NCBI GenBank assembly: GCA_947253885.1
Contig: CAMYAO010000002.1
Span: 84,183 to 148,182 of the forward strand
DNA: 64,000 nucleotides
Origin: an uncultured Clostridium sp.
GTDB taxonomy: Bacteria; Bacillota; Clostridia; Lachnospirales; Lachnospiraceae
Reading direction: 5' to 3'
In this document: piece after piece, positions 33,534-42,171 of the stretch
Numbering within the stretch: the stretch's first letter is position 1
How the letters are laid out: each line of letters begins with the position of its first letter
The notes under the pieces: generated by a model
What the model saw: the letters and a program-made list of their open reading frames with translations, nothing else
What the model was told of the DNA's origin: nothing
The model's database searches: none
Position numbers and translations under genes: made by a program

Positions 33534-35159
33534 TTACATCATACCCATTCCCGGTGCACCACCTGCCGCCATAGCAGGTTCCGGCTCTTTAATATCTGCA
33601 ACTACCGATTCAGTTGTTAATAACGTTGCTGCAACAGAAGTTGCATTTTGTAAAGCGGTACGGGTTACCTTAACCGGATCCAGAATTCCGGCTTCAATCA
33701 TATCTACATACTCTTCTGTAGCTGCATTAAATCCGGTACCTGCTTCCTGTTCTTTTACTTTGTTGATAATAACAGCACCTTCTAATCCGGCATTTGCTGC
33801 TATGTAGAACAGAGGAGATTCTAATGCTTTCAAAATCACCTTTGCTCCGGTTCTCTCATCGCCTTCCAAAGTATCCGCCAATGTCTCCACCTCTTTCGAA
33901 GCATGGATATAAGCGGAACCTCCGCCTGAGATAATTCCTTCTTCCACTGCTGCACGTGTAGCATTTAGGGCATCTTCCATACGATATTTGCTTTCTTTCA
34001 TTTCCGCTTCCGTTGCTGCTCCTACTCGGATCACTGCAACTCCGCCGGCTAATTTTGCTAAACGCTCCTGTAATTTTTCTTTATCAAATTCGGAAGTGGT
34101 ATCTTCTAACTCCATGCGGATCTGTGAAATACGATTTGCAATATCATCTCGATTTCCTTCTCCGTCTACAATTACCGTGTTCTCTTTTTCCACTTTTACA
34201 GATTTCGCAACACCCAGCATATCAATGGTTGTATCTTTTAACTCCAGTCCAACCTCTTCTGAAATCACAGCTCCTCCTGTCAGAATTGCAATATCCTGAA
34301 GCATTGCCTTTCTGCGGTCACCGTATCCAGGTGCTTTTACACCTACAACAGTAAATGTACCGCGCAATTTATTTACGATCAGGGTTGTCAATGCCTCCCC
34401 TTCAATATCTTCCGCAATAATCAGGAGTTTTCTTCCTGCCTGAACAATCTGCTCTAATAATGGCAGAATATCCTGGATATTAGTGATTTTTTTATCTGTA
34501 ATCAAGATATATGGTTCATCCAAATTTGCCACCATCTTATCCATATCAGTTGCCATATATGCAGAAATATAACCACGATCAAACTGCATTCCTTCCACTA
34601 AATCCAGTTCCGTCTGCATAGTCTTGGACTCTTCGATGGTAATAACTCCGTCATTGGAAACTTTTTCCATTGCATCTGCAACCATGTTTCCTACCACTTC
34701 ATCTCCGGCAGAAATAGACGCCACTTTTGCAATATGATCTTTTCCGTTTACCTTCTGACTCATCTTTTCCAATGCTTCTACTGCAACTTCTGTAGCCTTC
34801 TTCATACCACGTCTCATAACGATCGGATTTGCTCCGGCTTCCAGATTTTTCATTCCCTCTTTGATCATTGCCTGCGCAAGCACAGTTGCGGTAGTGGTTC
34901 CGTCACCTGCCACATCATTGGTTTTGGTTGCAGCTTCTTTTACTAACTGTGCTCCCATATTTTCAAAGGCATCTTCCAGTTCAATGTCCTTTGCAATTGT
35001 AACACCGTCATTTGTAATAACAGGCGTTCCGTAGGTCTTGTCCAATACTACATTTCGTCCCTTTGGTCCGATTGTAACCCGAACGGTATCCGCCAGTTTA
35101 TCCACACCTGCCTGAAGGGCAACTCTTGCCTCTGTTCCATATTTAATCTGCTTTGCCAT
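33534..35159 (-). CDS. groEL: Chaperonin GroEL
   Basis: The 541-residue ATP-dependent folding chamber subunit. It shows VRVTIGPKGRNVVLD, the ATP-site DGVTIAKDIE and GDGTTTATVLAQ, the apical domain, and a C-terminus ending in a short GGAPGMGMM tail (the Gly-Met tail of the cavity). It follows groES by 11 bases and is under CIRCE/HrcA control with it. Confidence 0.99.
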   Translation of the reverse strand: MAKQIKYGTEARVALQAGVDKLADTVRVTIGPKGRNVVLDKTYGTPVITNDGVTIAKDIELEDAFENMGAQLVKEAATKTNDVAGDGTTTATVLAQAMIKEGMKNLEAGANPIVMRRGMKKATEVAVEALEKMSQKVNGKDHIAKVASISAGDEVVGNMVADAMEKVSNDGVITIEESKTMQTELDLVEGMQFDRGYISAYMATDMDKMVANLDEPYILITDKKITNIQDILPLLEQIVQAGRKLLIIAEDIEGEALTTLIVNKLRGTFTVVGVKAPGYGDRRKAMLQDIAILTGGAVISEEVGLELKDTTIDMLGVAKSVKVEKENTVIVDGEGNRDDIANRISQIRMELEDTTSEFDKEKLQERLAKLAGGVAVIRVGAATEAEMKESKYRMEDALNATRAAVEEGIISGGGSAYIHASKEVETLADTLEGDERTGAKVILKALESPLFYIAANAGLEGAVIINKVKEQEAGTGFNAATEEYVDMIEAGILDPVKVTRTALQNATSVAATLLTTESVVADIKEPEPAMAAGGAPGMGMM

Positions 35160-35170
35160 AATTCTACCTC

Positions 35171-35455
35171 TTATTCTACAATTGCTAAAATATCATCCTG
35201 CTTTACAATAATATATTCTTCGCCTTCTACCTTTACTGTATTTCCGGCATATTTTGAATAGATTACAGTGTCTCCTTCTTTTACCTGCATGGTAACTTCC
35301 TTACCGTCTACTGTGCCGCCCGGTCCTACAGCAACCACCTCTGCTTCCTGCGGTTTTTCCTGTGCAGTTCCTGTCAGGATAATGCCTGATTTTGTTGTTT
35401 CCTCCGCTTCAAGTTGTTTTAGTACAACTCTGTCTCCTAAAGGAATTAATTTCAT
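35171..35455 (-). CDS. groES: Co-chaperonin GroES
   Basis: The 94-residue heptameric lid of GroEL. The start at 35455 is preferred over a 14-residue longer reading, because AAAGGAGG lies 8 bases before it and LIPLGDRVVLKQLEAEE is the standard N-terminus. The mobile loop TTKSGIILTGTAQEKPQ and the C-terminal VKQDDILAIVE are intact. First gene of the groESL operon. Confidence 0.98.
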   Translation of the reverse strand: MKLIPLGDRVVLKQLEAEETTKSGIILTGTAQEKPQEAEVVAVGPGGTVDGKEVTMQVKEGDTVIYSKYAGNTVKVEGEEYIIVKQDDILAIVE

Positions 35456-35490
35456 AAGAGTAGCCTCCTTTATTGATATATTAATTATTG

Positions 35491-35517
35491 TTAGCACTCA
35501 TTCTTTTAGAGTGCTAG
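35491..35517. promoter_or_regulatory. CIRCE element (HrcA operator)
   Basis: TTAGCACTC (35491-35499), nine-base spacer, GAGTGCTAG (35509-35517); one base off the consensus TTAGCACTC-N9-GAGTGCTAA. It lies between the groES promoter and start, at the expected site for HrcA repression. Confidence 0.95.
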
Positions 35518-35532
35518 TCTTATTTAATGACT

Positions 35533-35560
35533 ATTATAACACTAAAATAAAAAATGGCAA
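35533..35560 (-). promoter_or_regulatory. groESL promoter
   Basis: TTGCCA (35555-35560), 16-base spacer, TATAAT (35533-35538) on the minus strand, directly upstream of CIRCE. The -35 lies inside the stem of the preceding terminator. Confidence 0.8.
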
Positions 35561-35586
35561 CTAAAAAATACTCAGTTGCCATTTTT
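35551..35586 (-). terminator. Terminator after HAD gene, overlapping groESL -35 box
   Basis: A 10-base stem (35553-35562 and 35574-35583) with an 11-base loop followed on the minus strand by a T-rich tract, 6 bases past the HAD stop. Its right half carries the -35 hexamer of the next promoter. Confidence 0.8.
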
Positions 35587-35591
35587 CCCTG

Positions 35592-36371
35592 TCAAATTAA
35601 AGAATACTTTTTTAAAGCATTCCATATTCCGTCCTCATGAATATCACTTGTAATATAATCTCCGTGAGCCTTTGCCATTTCTTTTCCGTTTCCCATTACA
35701 ATTCCGACCTGCGCAAACTCCAGCATGTCAATATCATTATTACCGTCACCGATCGCAAAAACCTCTTTTCTCGGAATCTGTAGCAAACTGCATACCGTTT
35801 CTAATCCGGTTGCTTTACTATAGCCTTTCGGAACCACTTCCATTGCAACCGAATCATGATTAATGAACTCAAATTCCGCTTCCAGTTTTTTTACCACCGG
35901 TTCAAAATTGCGATCCTGAATCAACAGGCTATATTTATTTCCGCACCAGTTTTCGTGATTATTGCGGATTGGTTGTGTCACATCCGCCATTACCTTCAAC
36001 AGGTAACGACCGTACTCGTCTACACCGATCATATCTGCATCCATGAACAGATAATCTTTGCCTTCTATAATTGCCGGTAAGTCATACTCATAAAACAACT
36101 CTACGGCTCTTTCCATCAGATCTGACGCTATCTCATGCAGTACCAAATCTTTTCCGTCATAAATGATATGGGTTCCGCAGCCACACAATATCCCGTCAAA
36201 TCCCAAGCTTAATAAATTTTCATCCCTGATCATCACTTTGGTCCGACCACTGCTGATAAAAGCCATATGACCGTTTTGATGAAGCAGCCGGATTGCCTCC
36301 CGTGTGCTGTCCGGAATCTGCTGTTCACGATCTACCAGGGTTCCGTCTATATCAAAAAAAACTGCTGCCAT
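35592..36371 (-). CDS. HAD-family (Cof-type) phosphatase
   Basis: A 259-residue Cof/YbiV-type HAD hydrolase that dephosphorylates small molecules such as sugar phosphates or flavin precursors. The start at 36371 is preferred (GGGAG upstream, beginning MAAVFFDIDGTLVD). Motif I is DIDGT, motif II SSGRT, and motifs III/IV are in KATGLETVCSLL and GDGNNDIDMLEFA; a C2-type cap occupies about 85-190. It lies 19 bases downstream of folB-folK, so it may read with the folate operon, where a phosphatase acting on dihydroneopterin phosphates would make sense, but this is inference. Confidence 0.88.
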   Translation of the reverse strand: MAAVFFDIDGTLVDREQQIPDSTREAIRLLHQNGHMAFISSGRTKVMIRDENLLSLGFDGILCGCGTHIIYDGKDLVLHEIASDLMERAVELFYEYDLPAIIEGKDYLFMDADMIGVDEYGRYLLKVMADVTQPIRNNHENWCGNKYSLLIQDRNFEPVVKKLEAEFEFINHDSVAMEVVPKGYSKATGLETVCSLLQIPRKEVFAIGDGNNDIDMLEFAQVGIVMGNGKEMAKAHGDYITSDIHEDGIWNALKKYSLI

Positions 36372-36390
36372 ATCACTCCCTTCTTCTGCG

Positions 36391-37212
36391 CTACTTTTGA
36401 CTCTGAAGTCTCTCCCACAACTGGTATACCGTCTTCTTAAACACCGGATGTACCTGTTCGGGTGCAATCGTTACAAGCGGAGAGAGTACAAAATCCCGAT
36501 TTTGCAGATCAATATGAGGAATCACCAGGTCTGTCTTCCGAACAGTTTCATCTCCATAGAACAAAATATCCAGATCCAGCGTTCGGGGACCCCAGTGCAG
36601 TTCTCTTTTTCTTCCGCATTCGTTTTCAACACTATGCAAAAAATCCAGTAATTCATAAGGTGAAAATAAGGTTTTGATTGCAATCGCACCATTTAAAAAA
36701 TCACCTTGATCCGCATTTCCGTAAGGTTTTGTCTCAATCAGTCGGGAAACCTCGATCTCTTTGATACGATTACACTTTTTCAGCAGGTCAATTGCCTGGT
36801 GAATATACCCTTCACGATCTCCAATATTGGAACCGATGGACAAATATGCCTTTGTCCAACCGCGCTTCATTACTACAGATACCGTTTCTATCGGCAGACC
36901 GATCGGAGCCCATGGTTTCTTCAACTCAATTTCCACTTCTTCCAGCTTCGGATAGCGGAACAATAGTGCAATCGCAAGATTCTGAGCAGCAGCTTCAATT
37001 AAATGGTACGTTGTTTCTGTAAAATATTTTGTTACAAAGTGACAGATCTCTCCATAATGTAAAGATTCAGAAATTGCATCATCTGCTCCTGCCGGCTGCA
37101 AATCGGTGTAGAGCTTAAGATTCATCAAAAACTTTTGTCCCAGTGCAGTCTCCTCTTTAAAAACTCCGTGGTTTGCAAAAAGCTCCAGATTTTGAATTTT
37201 AATATAATCCAT
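36391..37212 (-). CDS. folK: Bifunctional dihydroneopterin aldolase / HPPK (FolB-FolK fusion)
   Basis: Two consecutive folate steps in one chain of 273 residues. Residues 1-117 are FolB (NLELFANHGVFKEE start, with ELKKPWAPIGLPIE), residues 118-273 are 6-hydroxymethyl-dihydropterin pyrophosphokinase (YLSIGSNIGDREG, the catalytic RTLDLDILFYG and VIPHIDLQNRDFVLSPL). Such fusions are known in other bacteria. It starts 3 bases after the folP stop. Confidence 0.95.
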   Translation of the reverse strand: MDYIKIQNLELFANHGVFKEETALGQKFLMNLKLYTDLQPAGADDAISESLHYGEICHFVTKYFTETTYHLIEAAAQNLAIALLFRYPKLEEVEIELKKPWAPIGLPIETVSVVMKRGWTKAYLSIGSNIGDREGYIHQAIDLLKKCNRIKEIEVSRLIETKPYGNADQGDFLNGAIAIKTLFSPYELLDFLHSVENECGRKRELHWGPRTLDLDILFYGDETVRKTDLVIPHIDLQNRDFVLSPLVTIAPEQVHPVFKKTVYQLWERLQSQK

Positions 37213-37215
37213 CTT

Positions 37216-38034
37216 CTATACCTCCTTGTCACAATTCAAAACAGCTGCCGCCATTCGAATTCCGTCTATGTTTTCCGCAACATCATGTACCCGTACAAAA
37301 CTGCACCCATATATAACTGCCAATACAGAAGTTGCCACAGTACCATACACTCGATCTTCCGTCGGTTTGTCCAATGTCTGTCCGATGACTGATTTTCTGG
37401 AAGTCCCCAATAAAACAGGGTATCCCAGAGTTTTTATTTCCGGACAAAGTGCAATTGCCTCCAAATTCTGTCTATAGTTTTTTGCAAATCCGACTCCCGG
37501 ATCCAATATTATTTTATCCGCAGAGATTCCGGCTTTTTCCGCAAGCCTGACGGTCTCTTTTAAATCCCCTATCAGATCCTTTTTCAATTCTTGATACACC
37601 GTCTCTTTCCGATTATGCATCAGACAACATGCCACATTATTTTCTGCAATCACTTTTGCCATTTTGCTGTCATACTTCAGTCCCCATATATCATTGATCA
37701 GATCTGCACCTGCTCGGATTCCCGCCGCTGCAACCTTTGCTTTATAGGTATCCAGTGAAACCGGTATATCAAACCGTCTTTTTATCTCTTCGATCACACC
37801 CGACACACGAAAAATCTCCTCTTCATCAGAAATCTGTGTATATCCCGGACGGGTCGACTCTCCCCCCACATCAATGATTGCTGCTCCTTCCTTTATCATC
37901 TTCTCTGCATGATAAAGAGCACTGTCAATGGAATTATGTCTTCCTCCATCCGAAAATGAATCCGGTGTTACATTTAAGATTCCCATAACATATGTATGGT
38001 TTTCTACTTCAAAATTATGCTTTCCTATTAACAT
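37216..38034 (-). CDS. folP: Dihydropteroate synthase
   Basis: Joins 6-hydroxymethyl-dihydropterin pyrophosphate and p-aminobenzoate; the sulfonamide target. The 272 residues show MGILNVTPDSFSDGGRH, IIDVGGESTRPG (substrate loops), NDIWGLKYD, the LDPGVGFAK motif and LLGTSRKSVIG. It follows the HD-domain gene by 11 bases in the fol operon. Confidence 0.98.
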   Translation of the reverse strand: MLIGKHNFEVENHTYVMGILNVTPDSFSDGGRHNSIDSALYHAEKMIKEGAAIIDVGGESTRPGYTQISDEEEIFRVSGVIEEIKRRFDIPVSLDTYKAKVAAAGIRAGADLINDIWGLKYDSKMAKVIAENNVACCLMHNRKETVYQELKKDLIGDLKETVRLAEKAGISADKIILDPGVGFAKNYRQNLEAIALCPEIKTLGYPVLLGTSRKSVIGQTLDKPTEDRVYGTVATSVLAVIYGCSFVRVHDVAENIDGIRMAAAVLNCDKEV

Positions 38035-38045
38035 TTTCTTCTCCC

Positions 38046-38549
38046 TTAGTATAAAACGTTACGATTCTTTTCGTTTTCCTCCCATTTACAGGTTCCGGTA
38101 GCTTCGCACAAAAAACAATTTCTTGATAAATGATCCGCCTGACAGATATAAGAGGCAATCGTATCCTCTACCGGATATCCTCTCCCGTGATGTCCGGAAA
38201 TTATCTGCAAAATCTCCGATTGCAAAGTGCTCGGATAGCCGATTTCTTCCAAAAGTTCACCTGCAATCCGTACTCCTGCCTCCGCATGATGCTCTCCTGT
38301 CTGATATTGCGCAACACGCCCGATATCGTGAAGTAAACCTGATAAATAAATTTTATCCTTCTCCTTCTCAATTATATCTATGCCCTTTTGCAGATTTTTT
38401 TCCAGATACATAATCCATGCAATACGACACACATCCAACAAATGGTCTATCTCATGCTTACAATAGATCCTCTTTCTCTCTAAGATCCTGATCTCCCTTT
38501 GTAATTCCAGAAAATGTGAAGAATTTAATAATTTCTTTGTATACTCCAT
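38046..38549 (-). CDS. HD-domain protein in the folate operon
   Basis: A 167-residue protein of the HD superfamily (metal-dependent phosphohydrolases). Visible metal ligands are H32 (KHEIDH), H74-D75 (LLHDIGRVAQY), the later ISGHHG and D139 (CQADHLS). The C-terminus holds C145-x2-C148-x5-C154 (CFLCEATGTC), an unusual possible metal site. It starts immediately after folC and ends before folP, so it is surely co-transcribed. A folate pathway needs a phosphatase for dihydroneopterin triphosphate, and an HD enzyme here is a candidate, but this is inference. No folE is seen in the window. Confidence 0.82.
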   Translation of the reverse strand: MEYTKKLLNSSHFLELQREIRILERKRIYCKHEIDHLLDVCRIAWIMYLEKNLQKGIDIIEKEKDKIYLSGLLHDIGRVAQYQTGEHHAEAGVRIAGELLEEIGYPSTLQSEILQIISGHHGRGYPVEDTIASYICQADHLSRNCFLCEATGTCKWEENEKNRNVLY

Positions 38550-38550
38550 C

Positions 38551-39825
38551 TTATTTCCTTCTGTTATTATATGCCTGTTTTATATTTTTCAAATAAGAAA
38601 AAGTTCCAAAGCAAAGAATCACCTCCGATTTCTTTGCCAAACTTTTTTCTACCGCTTCCGCCTCATTATTACAAGGGATTCCTGTTACTCCGAGTCTTCG
38701 CAATACAGCTGCCAACTCCGTATTTTCCAATCCTCTCGGATTCGGAGGAGTCACTGTATACACTACATCCCCTTTATGAAATATGGATCTGCACATTTCT
38801 TCATAATTTTTATCTCGAAAGACTGCCATAATATATACAATACGTCTTCCGTAAAATAACCGCTCTGTCATGGAATGTAAGCGCTTTACTGATTCCACAT
38901 TATGAGCTCCATCTATATAAAAAAACGGATTTCTTCCCAAGCATTCCATTCTTCCCGGCCATATTGTTTTGGCAAGTCCTCTGTGTAATGTCTCCGATCC
39001 GAGCCTTGTATAACGTAATTGTAATAACTCCAACACCTTTAATACTGCAACTGCATTTTTCGCTTGGTGCTCTCCAATTAAAGATAACAAAAATTGCTCC
39101 TTTTTCCAAGTAAAGACTGTTCCTTTTACAGATATTTCAATTACAGTTTCCGGAATATCTTCTATATAACATTCACTGTTCTTTTGTCCAGCAGTCTCAT
39201 GAAGCACTTCTGCCACTTCTTCCGTCTGCACCACAGAAATAACCGGCACATTTTTTTTTATAATTCCCGCCTTTTGCTTTGCAATTTCCGATAAAGTATT
39301 TCCCAGAAAATTTGTATGATCTAAACTAACAGATGCAACTACACATATCATAGGGCAAGAAATAATATTAGTTGCATCTTCCAATCCTCCCATCCCGACT
39401 TCAAGCATTACCACCTCACAATTTTGTTCATAAAATGCCAAAAAAGCGATTGCAGTCTCTACTTCAAAACGGGTTGGATGGGGATATCCTTCTGATACAA
39501 GTTGATCACAGGCATCTTTTACCTTTGAAAACAACATTGCTAAATATTGTTTTTCTATCGGCTTTCCGTCCAATAAGAACTCTTCCTCAAAAGAAAAAAC
39601 ATCCGGTGTCGAAAAACGTCCCGTATGATATCCAGCCTCTAAAAAACAAGATTCCAGCATGGCAGAGATAGATCCCTTTCCATTGGTCCCGGCTATATGA
39701 ATAACAGGAAGTTTATCTTGAATATTTCCAAATATATTCATCAGTCTTCTAATAGAATCCAATCCCGGAACACTTCCGTACTGCTTTATTTTATTTAAAA
39801 AGTCCATTGATTCTTCATAATTCAT
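38551..39825 (-). CDS. folC: Folylpolyglutamate synthase / dihydrofolate synthase
   Basis: Adds glutamate to dihydropteroate and polyglutamate tails to folates. 424 residues from the ATG at 39825 (AGAGGA upstream; a 40-residue longer reading lacks a site). The ATP loop is HIAGTNGKGS, followed by GRFSTPDVFSF, VMLEVGMGGLEDATN and FIDGAHNVESVKRL, all typical of FolC. First gene of the folC-HD-folP-folBK operon; it ends one base before the HD-domain gene starts. Confidence 0.95.
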   Translation of the reverse strand: MNYEESMDFLNKIKQYGSVPGLDSIRRLMNIFGNIQDKLPVIHIAGTNGKGSISAMLESCFLEAGYHTGRFSTPDVFSFEEEFLLDGKPIEKQYLAMLFSKVKDACDQLVSEGYPHPTRFEVETAIAFLAFYEQNCEVVMLEVGMGGLEDATNIISCPMICVVASVSLDHTNFLGNTLSEIAKQKAGIIKKNVPVISVVQTEEVAEVLHETAGQKNSECYIEDIPETVIEISVKGTVFTWKKEQFLLSLIGEHQAKNAVAVLKVLELLQLRYTRLGSETLHRGLAKTIWPGRMECLGRNPFFYIDGAHNVESVKRLHSMTERLFYGRRIVYIMAVFRDKNYEEMCRSIFHKGDVVYTVTPPNPRGLENTELAAVLRRLGVTGIPCNNEAEAVEKSLAKKSEVILCFGTFSYLKNIKQAYNNRRK

Positions 39826-39922
39826 TTCAAATCCTCTTTTAACTATTGTCTTTGATCTTCGAAAATCAAGAAAAATATCGCAAGCAACATTTAACATACT
39901 AAATGCATATACGACACAAAGC

Positions 39923-39971
39923 TTTTTTATTCTACAGGAAACCACAATGTGGTTTCCTGTAGAATAAAAAA
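39923..39971. repeat. Perfect 24-bp inverted repeat between hppA and folC
   Basis: Arms 39923-39946 and 39948-39971 are exact reverse complements around one central base. It follows the hppA terminator, and its outer T/A tract is shared with that terminator's T-run. In RNA it makes a very strong hairpin in the folC leader side of the gap. It may be a second terminator or a regulatory hairpin. Confidence 0.85.
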
Positions 39972-39992
39972 GGCGGCTATAAGCCGCCTTTT
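39968..39992 (-). terminator. Terminator after hppA
   Basis: An 11-base GC-rich stem (39968-39978 and 39982-39992) with a three-base loop, followed on the minus strand by TTTTTT; 8 bases past the hppA stop. Confidence 0.92.
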
Positions 39993-39999
39993 CCTGTTC

Positions 40000-41988
40000 C
40001 TATAGAATACTGTTTAAAAACAATGGTGCAAATACTAATGCAACGATTGTCATTAATTTAATTAAAATATTGATTGCAGGACCTGAAGTATCTTTAAAAG
40101 GATCACCTACTGTATCGCCAACTACTGCTGCCTTGTGAGGATCACTTCCTTTTCCGCCATGAGCACCGCTTTCAATATATTTCTTTGCATTGTCCCAGGC
40201 ACCTCCGGCATTTGCCATAAAGATTGCCATAAGCACACCGGTAACCAACGCACCGGCTAACAGACCTCCCAGTGCCGCTGCACCTAATAATTTACCAATA
40301 ATAATCGGAACAACAATTGCAATAATACCGGGAACAAGCATTTCCTTTAAGGCTGCATTGGTAGAAATCGCCACACAACTCTTATAGTCCGGTTTACTAG
40401 TTCCTTCCAGAATTCCCTTATCAGAATGGAACTGACGACGTACTTCCTCGATCATGGAAAATGCGGCTTTTGAAACTGCTTCCATTGTGATTGCCGAGAA
40501 TAAGAACGGTAGCATACCTCCGATAAACAGACCGATGATAACTCTTGGTTCTAAAATAGAAATGTTTTTCAAATGAACGGTCTCTGAATAGGTGACGAAC
40601 AAGGATAATGCAGTCAATGCCGCAGAGCCGATTGCAAAACCTTTTCCGATTGCCGCTGTTGTATTACCGATAGAATCCAAAGTATCTGTAATCTCACGAA
40701 CACTCTCGTTACAGCCTGACATTTCCGCAATACCACCGGCATTATCGGCAATCGGTCCATAAGTATCTACTGCCACCACATTACCGGTTGTAGCCAACAT
40801 GCCGACTGCTGCAAGAGCAATTCCGTATACACCCGCAAATGTATATGCTGCAAAAATACCGATTGCGATCAAAACAATCGGAATCATGGTAGACTTCATG
40901 CCGGTTGCTAATCCGCTGATAATATTTGTAGCGGCACCGGTCTCAGACTGCTCCGCAATCTTTTGAACAGGTTTGTTCTTATCTGATGTGTAGTACTCTG
41001 TAATCGCACCGATCAAAATACCCACTACTAAACCGGAAATAATTGCACCGGCAGGTTTATAGGTACCTAAAATCACATTACTCAATACGATTGCCAATAC
41101 AACGGTAATAATATTTGCAATATTGGTTCCAAGGTTCATAGCTTTATGAGGATCTCCGCCTTCCTTACCTCGAACCAGAAATACACCGATAATAGATGCC
41201 AATACACCGATTGCTGCCAAAATCAAAGGATACAGAGCTCCTGCAATGATATTGGTAGAACCGAAAGTCTTATCATACGCCAAAATACCCAAAGAAATAG
41301 CAGATACAATAGAACCTACATAGGACTCATAAAGATCGGCTCCCATTCCTGCAACATCACCAACGTTATCACCGACGTTATCTGCAATAACAGCCGGGTT
41401 ACGTGGATCATCTTCCGGAATACCTGCTTCTACTTTACCTACAAGATCTGCTCCGACATCTGCCGCTTTGGTATAGATACCACCGCCTACACGGGCAAAT
41501 AATGCGATAGAAGATGCACCTAAACTAAATCCGAACAAAATAGCCGCATTATGTGTTACAAAATAAATGATACTTGCTCCGAACAGGCCGAGACCTACTA
41601 CGGTAAGCCCCATTACCGCTCCGCCACGAAATGCGATAGGAAGAGCACGAGTCATACCTCCTTCCTGTGCCGCATTCGTTGTACGAACATTTGCGCTTGT
41701 AGCAACATTCATACCGATATAACCTGCACAGGTGGAAAATAATGCTCCTATAACGAAGCAAATTGCTGTTTTCCAGTCAATTCCAATGCCTACGGCAATG
41801 AAAACAACCACAACGAAAATAATTAATACTTTGTACTCGGCAAACAAGAATGCCTGAGCACCTTCATGAATGGCTGCTGCAATTTCTTTCATTTTGTCAT
41901 TGCCTTCCGGCTGTTTTTTAACAAATGCAGCTAGCGCTAAGGCAACAAGCAATGCAATGATGCCTACGATTGGTACTAACCAAATCAT
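40000..41988 (-). CDS. hppA: Membrane-bound ion-pumping pyrophosphatase (K+-dependent type)
   Basis: Couples PPi hydrolysis to H+ or Na+ export across the membrane. The 662 residues have about 16 helices and the signatures GGGIYTKAADVGADLVGKVE, DDPRNPAVIADNVGDNVGD, DTYGPIADNAGGIAEM and the C-terminal GDTVGDPFKDTSGP. The K+-dependence determinant reads GNTTAAIGKGFAIG, with Ala where K+-independent enzymes have Lys, so it belongs to the K+-dependent branch, which includes Na+-pumping members. Monocistronic with a strong promoter and terminator. Confidence 0.97.
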   Translation of the reverse strand: MIWLVPIVGIIALLVALALAAFVKKQPEGNDKMKEIAAAIHEGAQAFLFAEYKVLIIFVVVVFIAVGIGIDWKTAICFVIGALFSTCAGYIGMNVATSANVRTTNAAQEGGMTRALPIAFRGGAVMGLTVVGLGLFGASIIYFVTHNAAILFGFSLGASSIALFARVGGGIYTKAADVGADLVGKVEAGIPEDDPRNPAVIADNVGDNVGDVAGMGADLYESYVGSIVSAISLGILAYDKTFGSTNIIAGALYPLILAAIGVLASIIGVFLVRGKEGGDPHKAMNLGTNIANIITVVLAIVLSNVILGTYKPAGAIISGLVVGILIGAITEYYTSDKNKPVQKIAEQSETGAATNIISGLATGMKSTMIPIVLIAIGIFAAYTFAGVYGIALAAVGMLATTGNVVAVDTYGPIADNAGGIAEMSGCNESVREITDTLDSIGNTTAAIGKGFAIGSAALTALSLFVTYSETVHLKNISILEPRVIIGLFIGGMLPFLFSAITMEAVSKAAFSMIEEVRRQFHSDKGILEGTSKPDYKSCVAISTNAALKEMLVPGIIAIVVPIIIGKLLGAAALGGLLAGALVTGVLMAIFMANAGGAWDNAKKYIESGAHGGKGSDPHKAAVVGDTVGDPFKDTSGPAINILIKLMTIVALVFAPLFLNSIL

Positions 41989-42057
41989 GTTTAATCTCCC
42001 TTCTTACTGAGTGGATATTCCTTTTCAAAATATCTTCTCATATTTATAAAATGTTAC

Positions 42058-42076
42058 GCAATTTTCCCCAAATTGC
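42058..42076. other. Leader hairpin of hppA
   Basis: GCAATTT (42058-42064) and AAATTGC (42070-42076) pair perfectly around a five-base loop in the 5' untranslated region, about 10 bases after the -10 box. It may affect initiation or stability of the mRNA. Confidence 0.4.
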
Positions 42077-42085
42077 CTAACCAAC

Positions 42086-42115
42086 ATAGTAGCATAGAAA
42101 AAATATCCGTGTCAA
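42086..42115 (-). promoter_or_regulatory. Strong hppA promoter
   Basis: Consensus TTGACA (42110-42115), 18-base spacer and TACTAT (42086-42091) on the minus strand. The leader to the start codon is about 90 bases. Confidence 0.75.
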
Positions 42116-42171
42116 GTATTTCCAATTGTCGGAAAACGGCTTAAAATAGCTGTTTATCCGACTTTTTCAAG

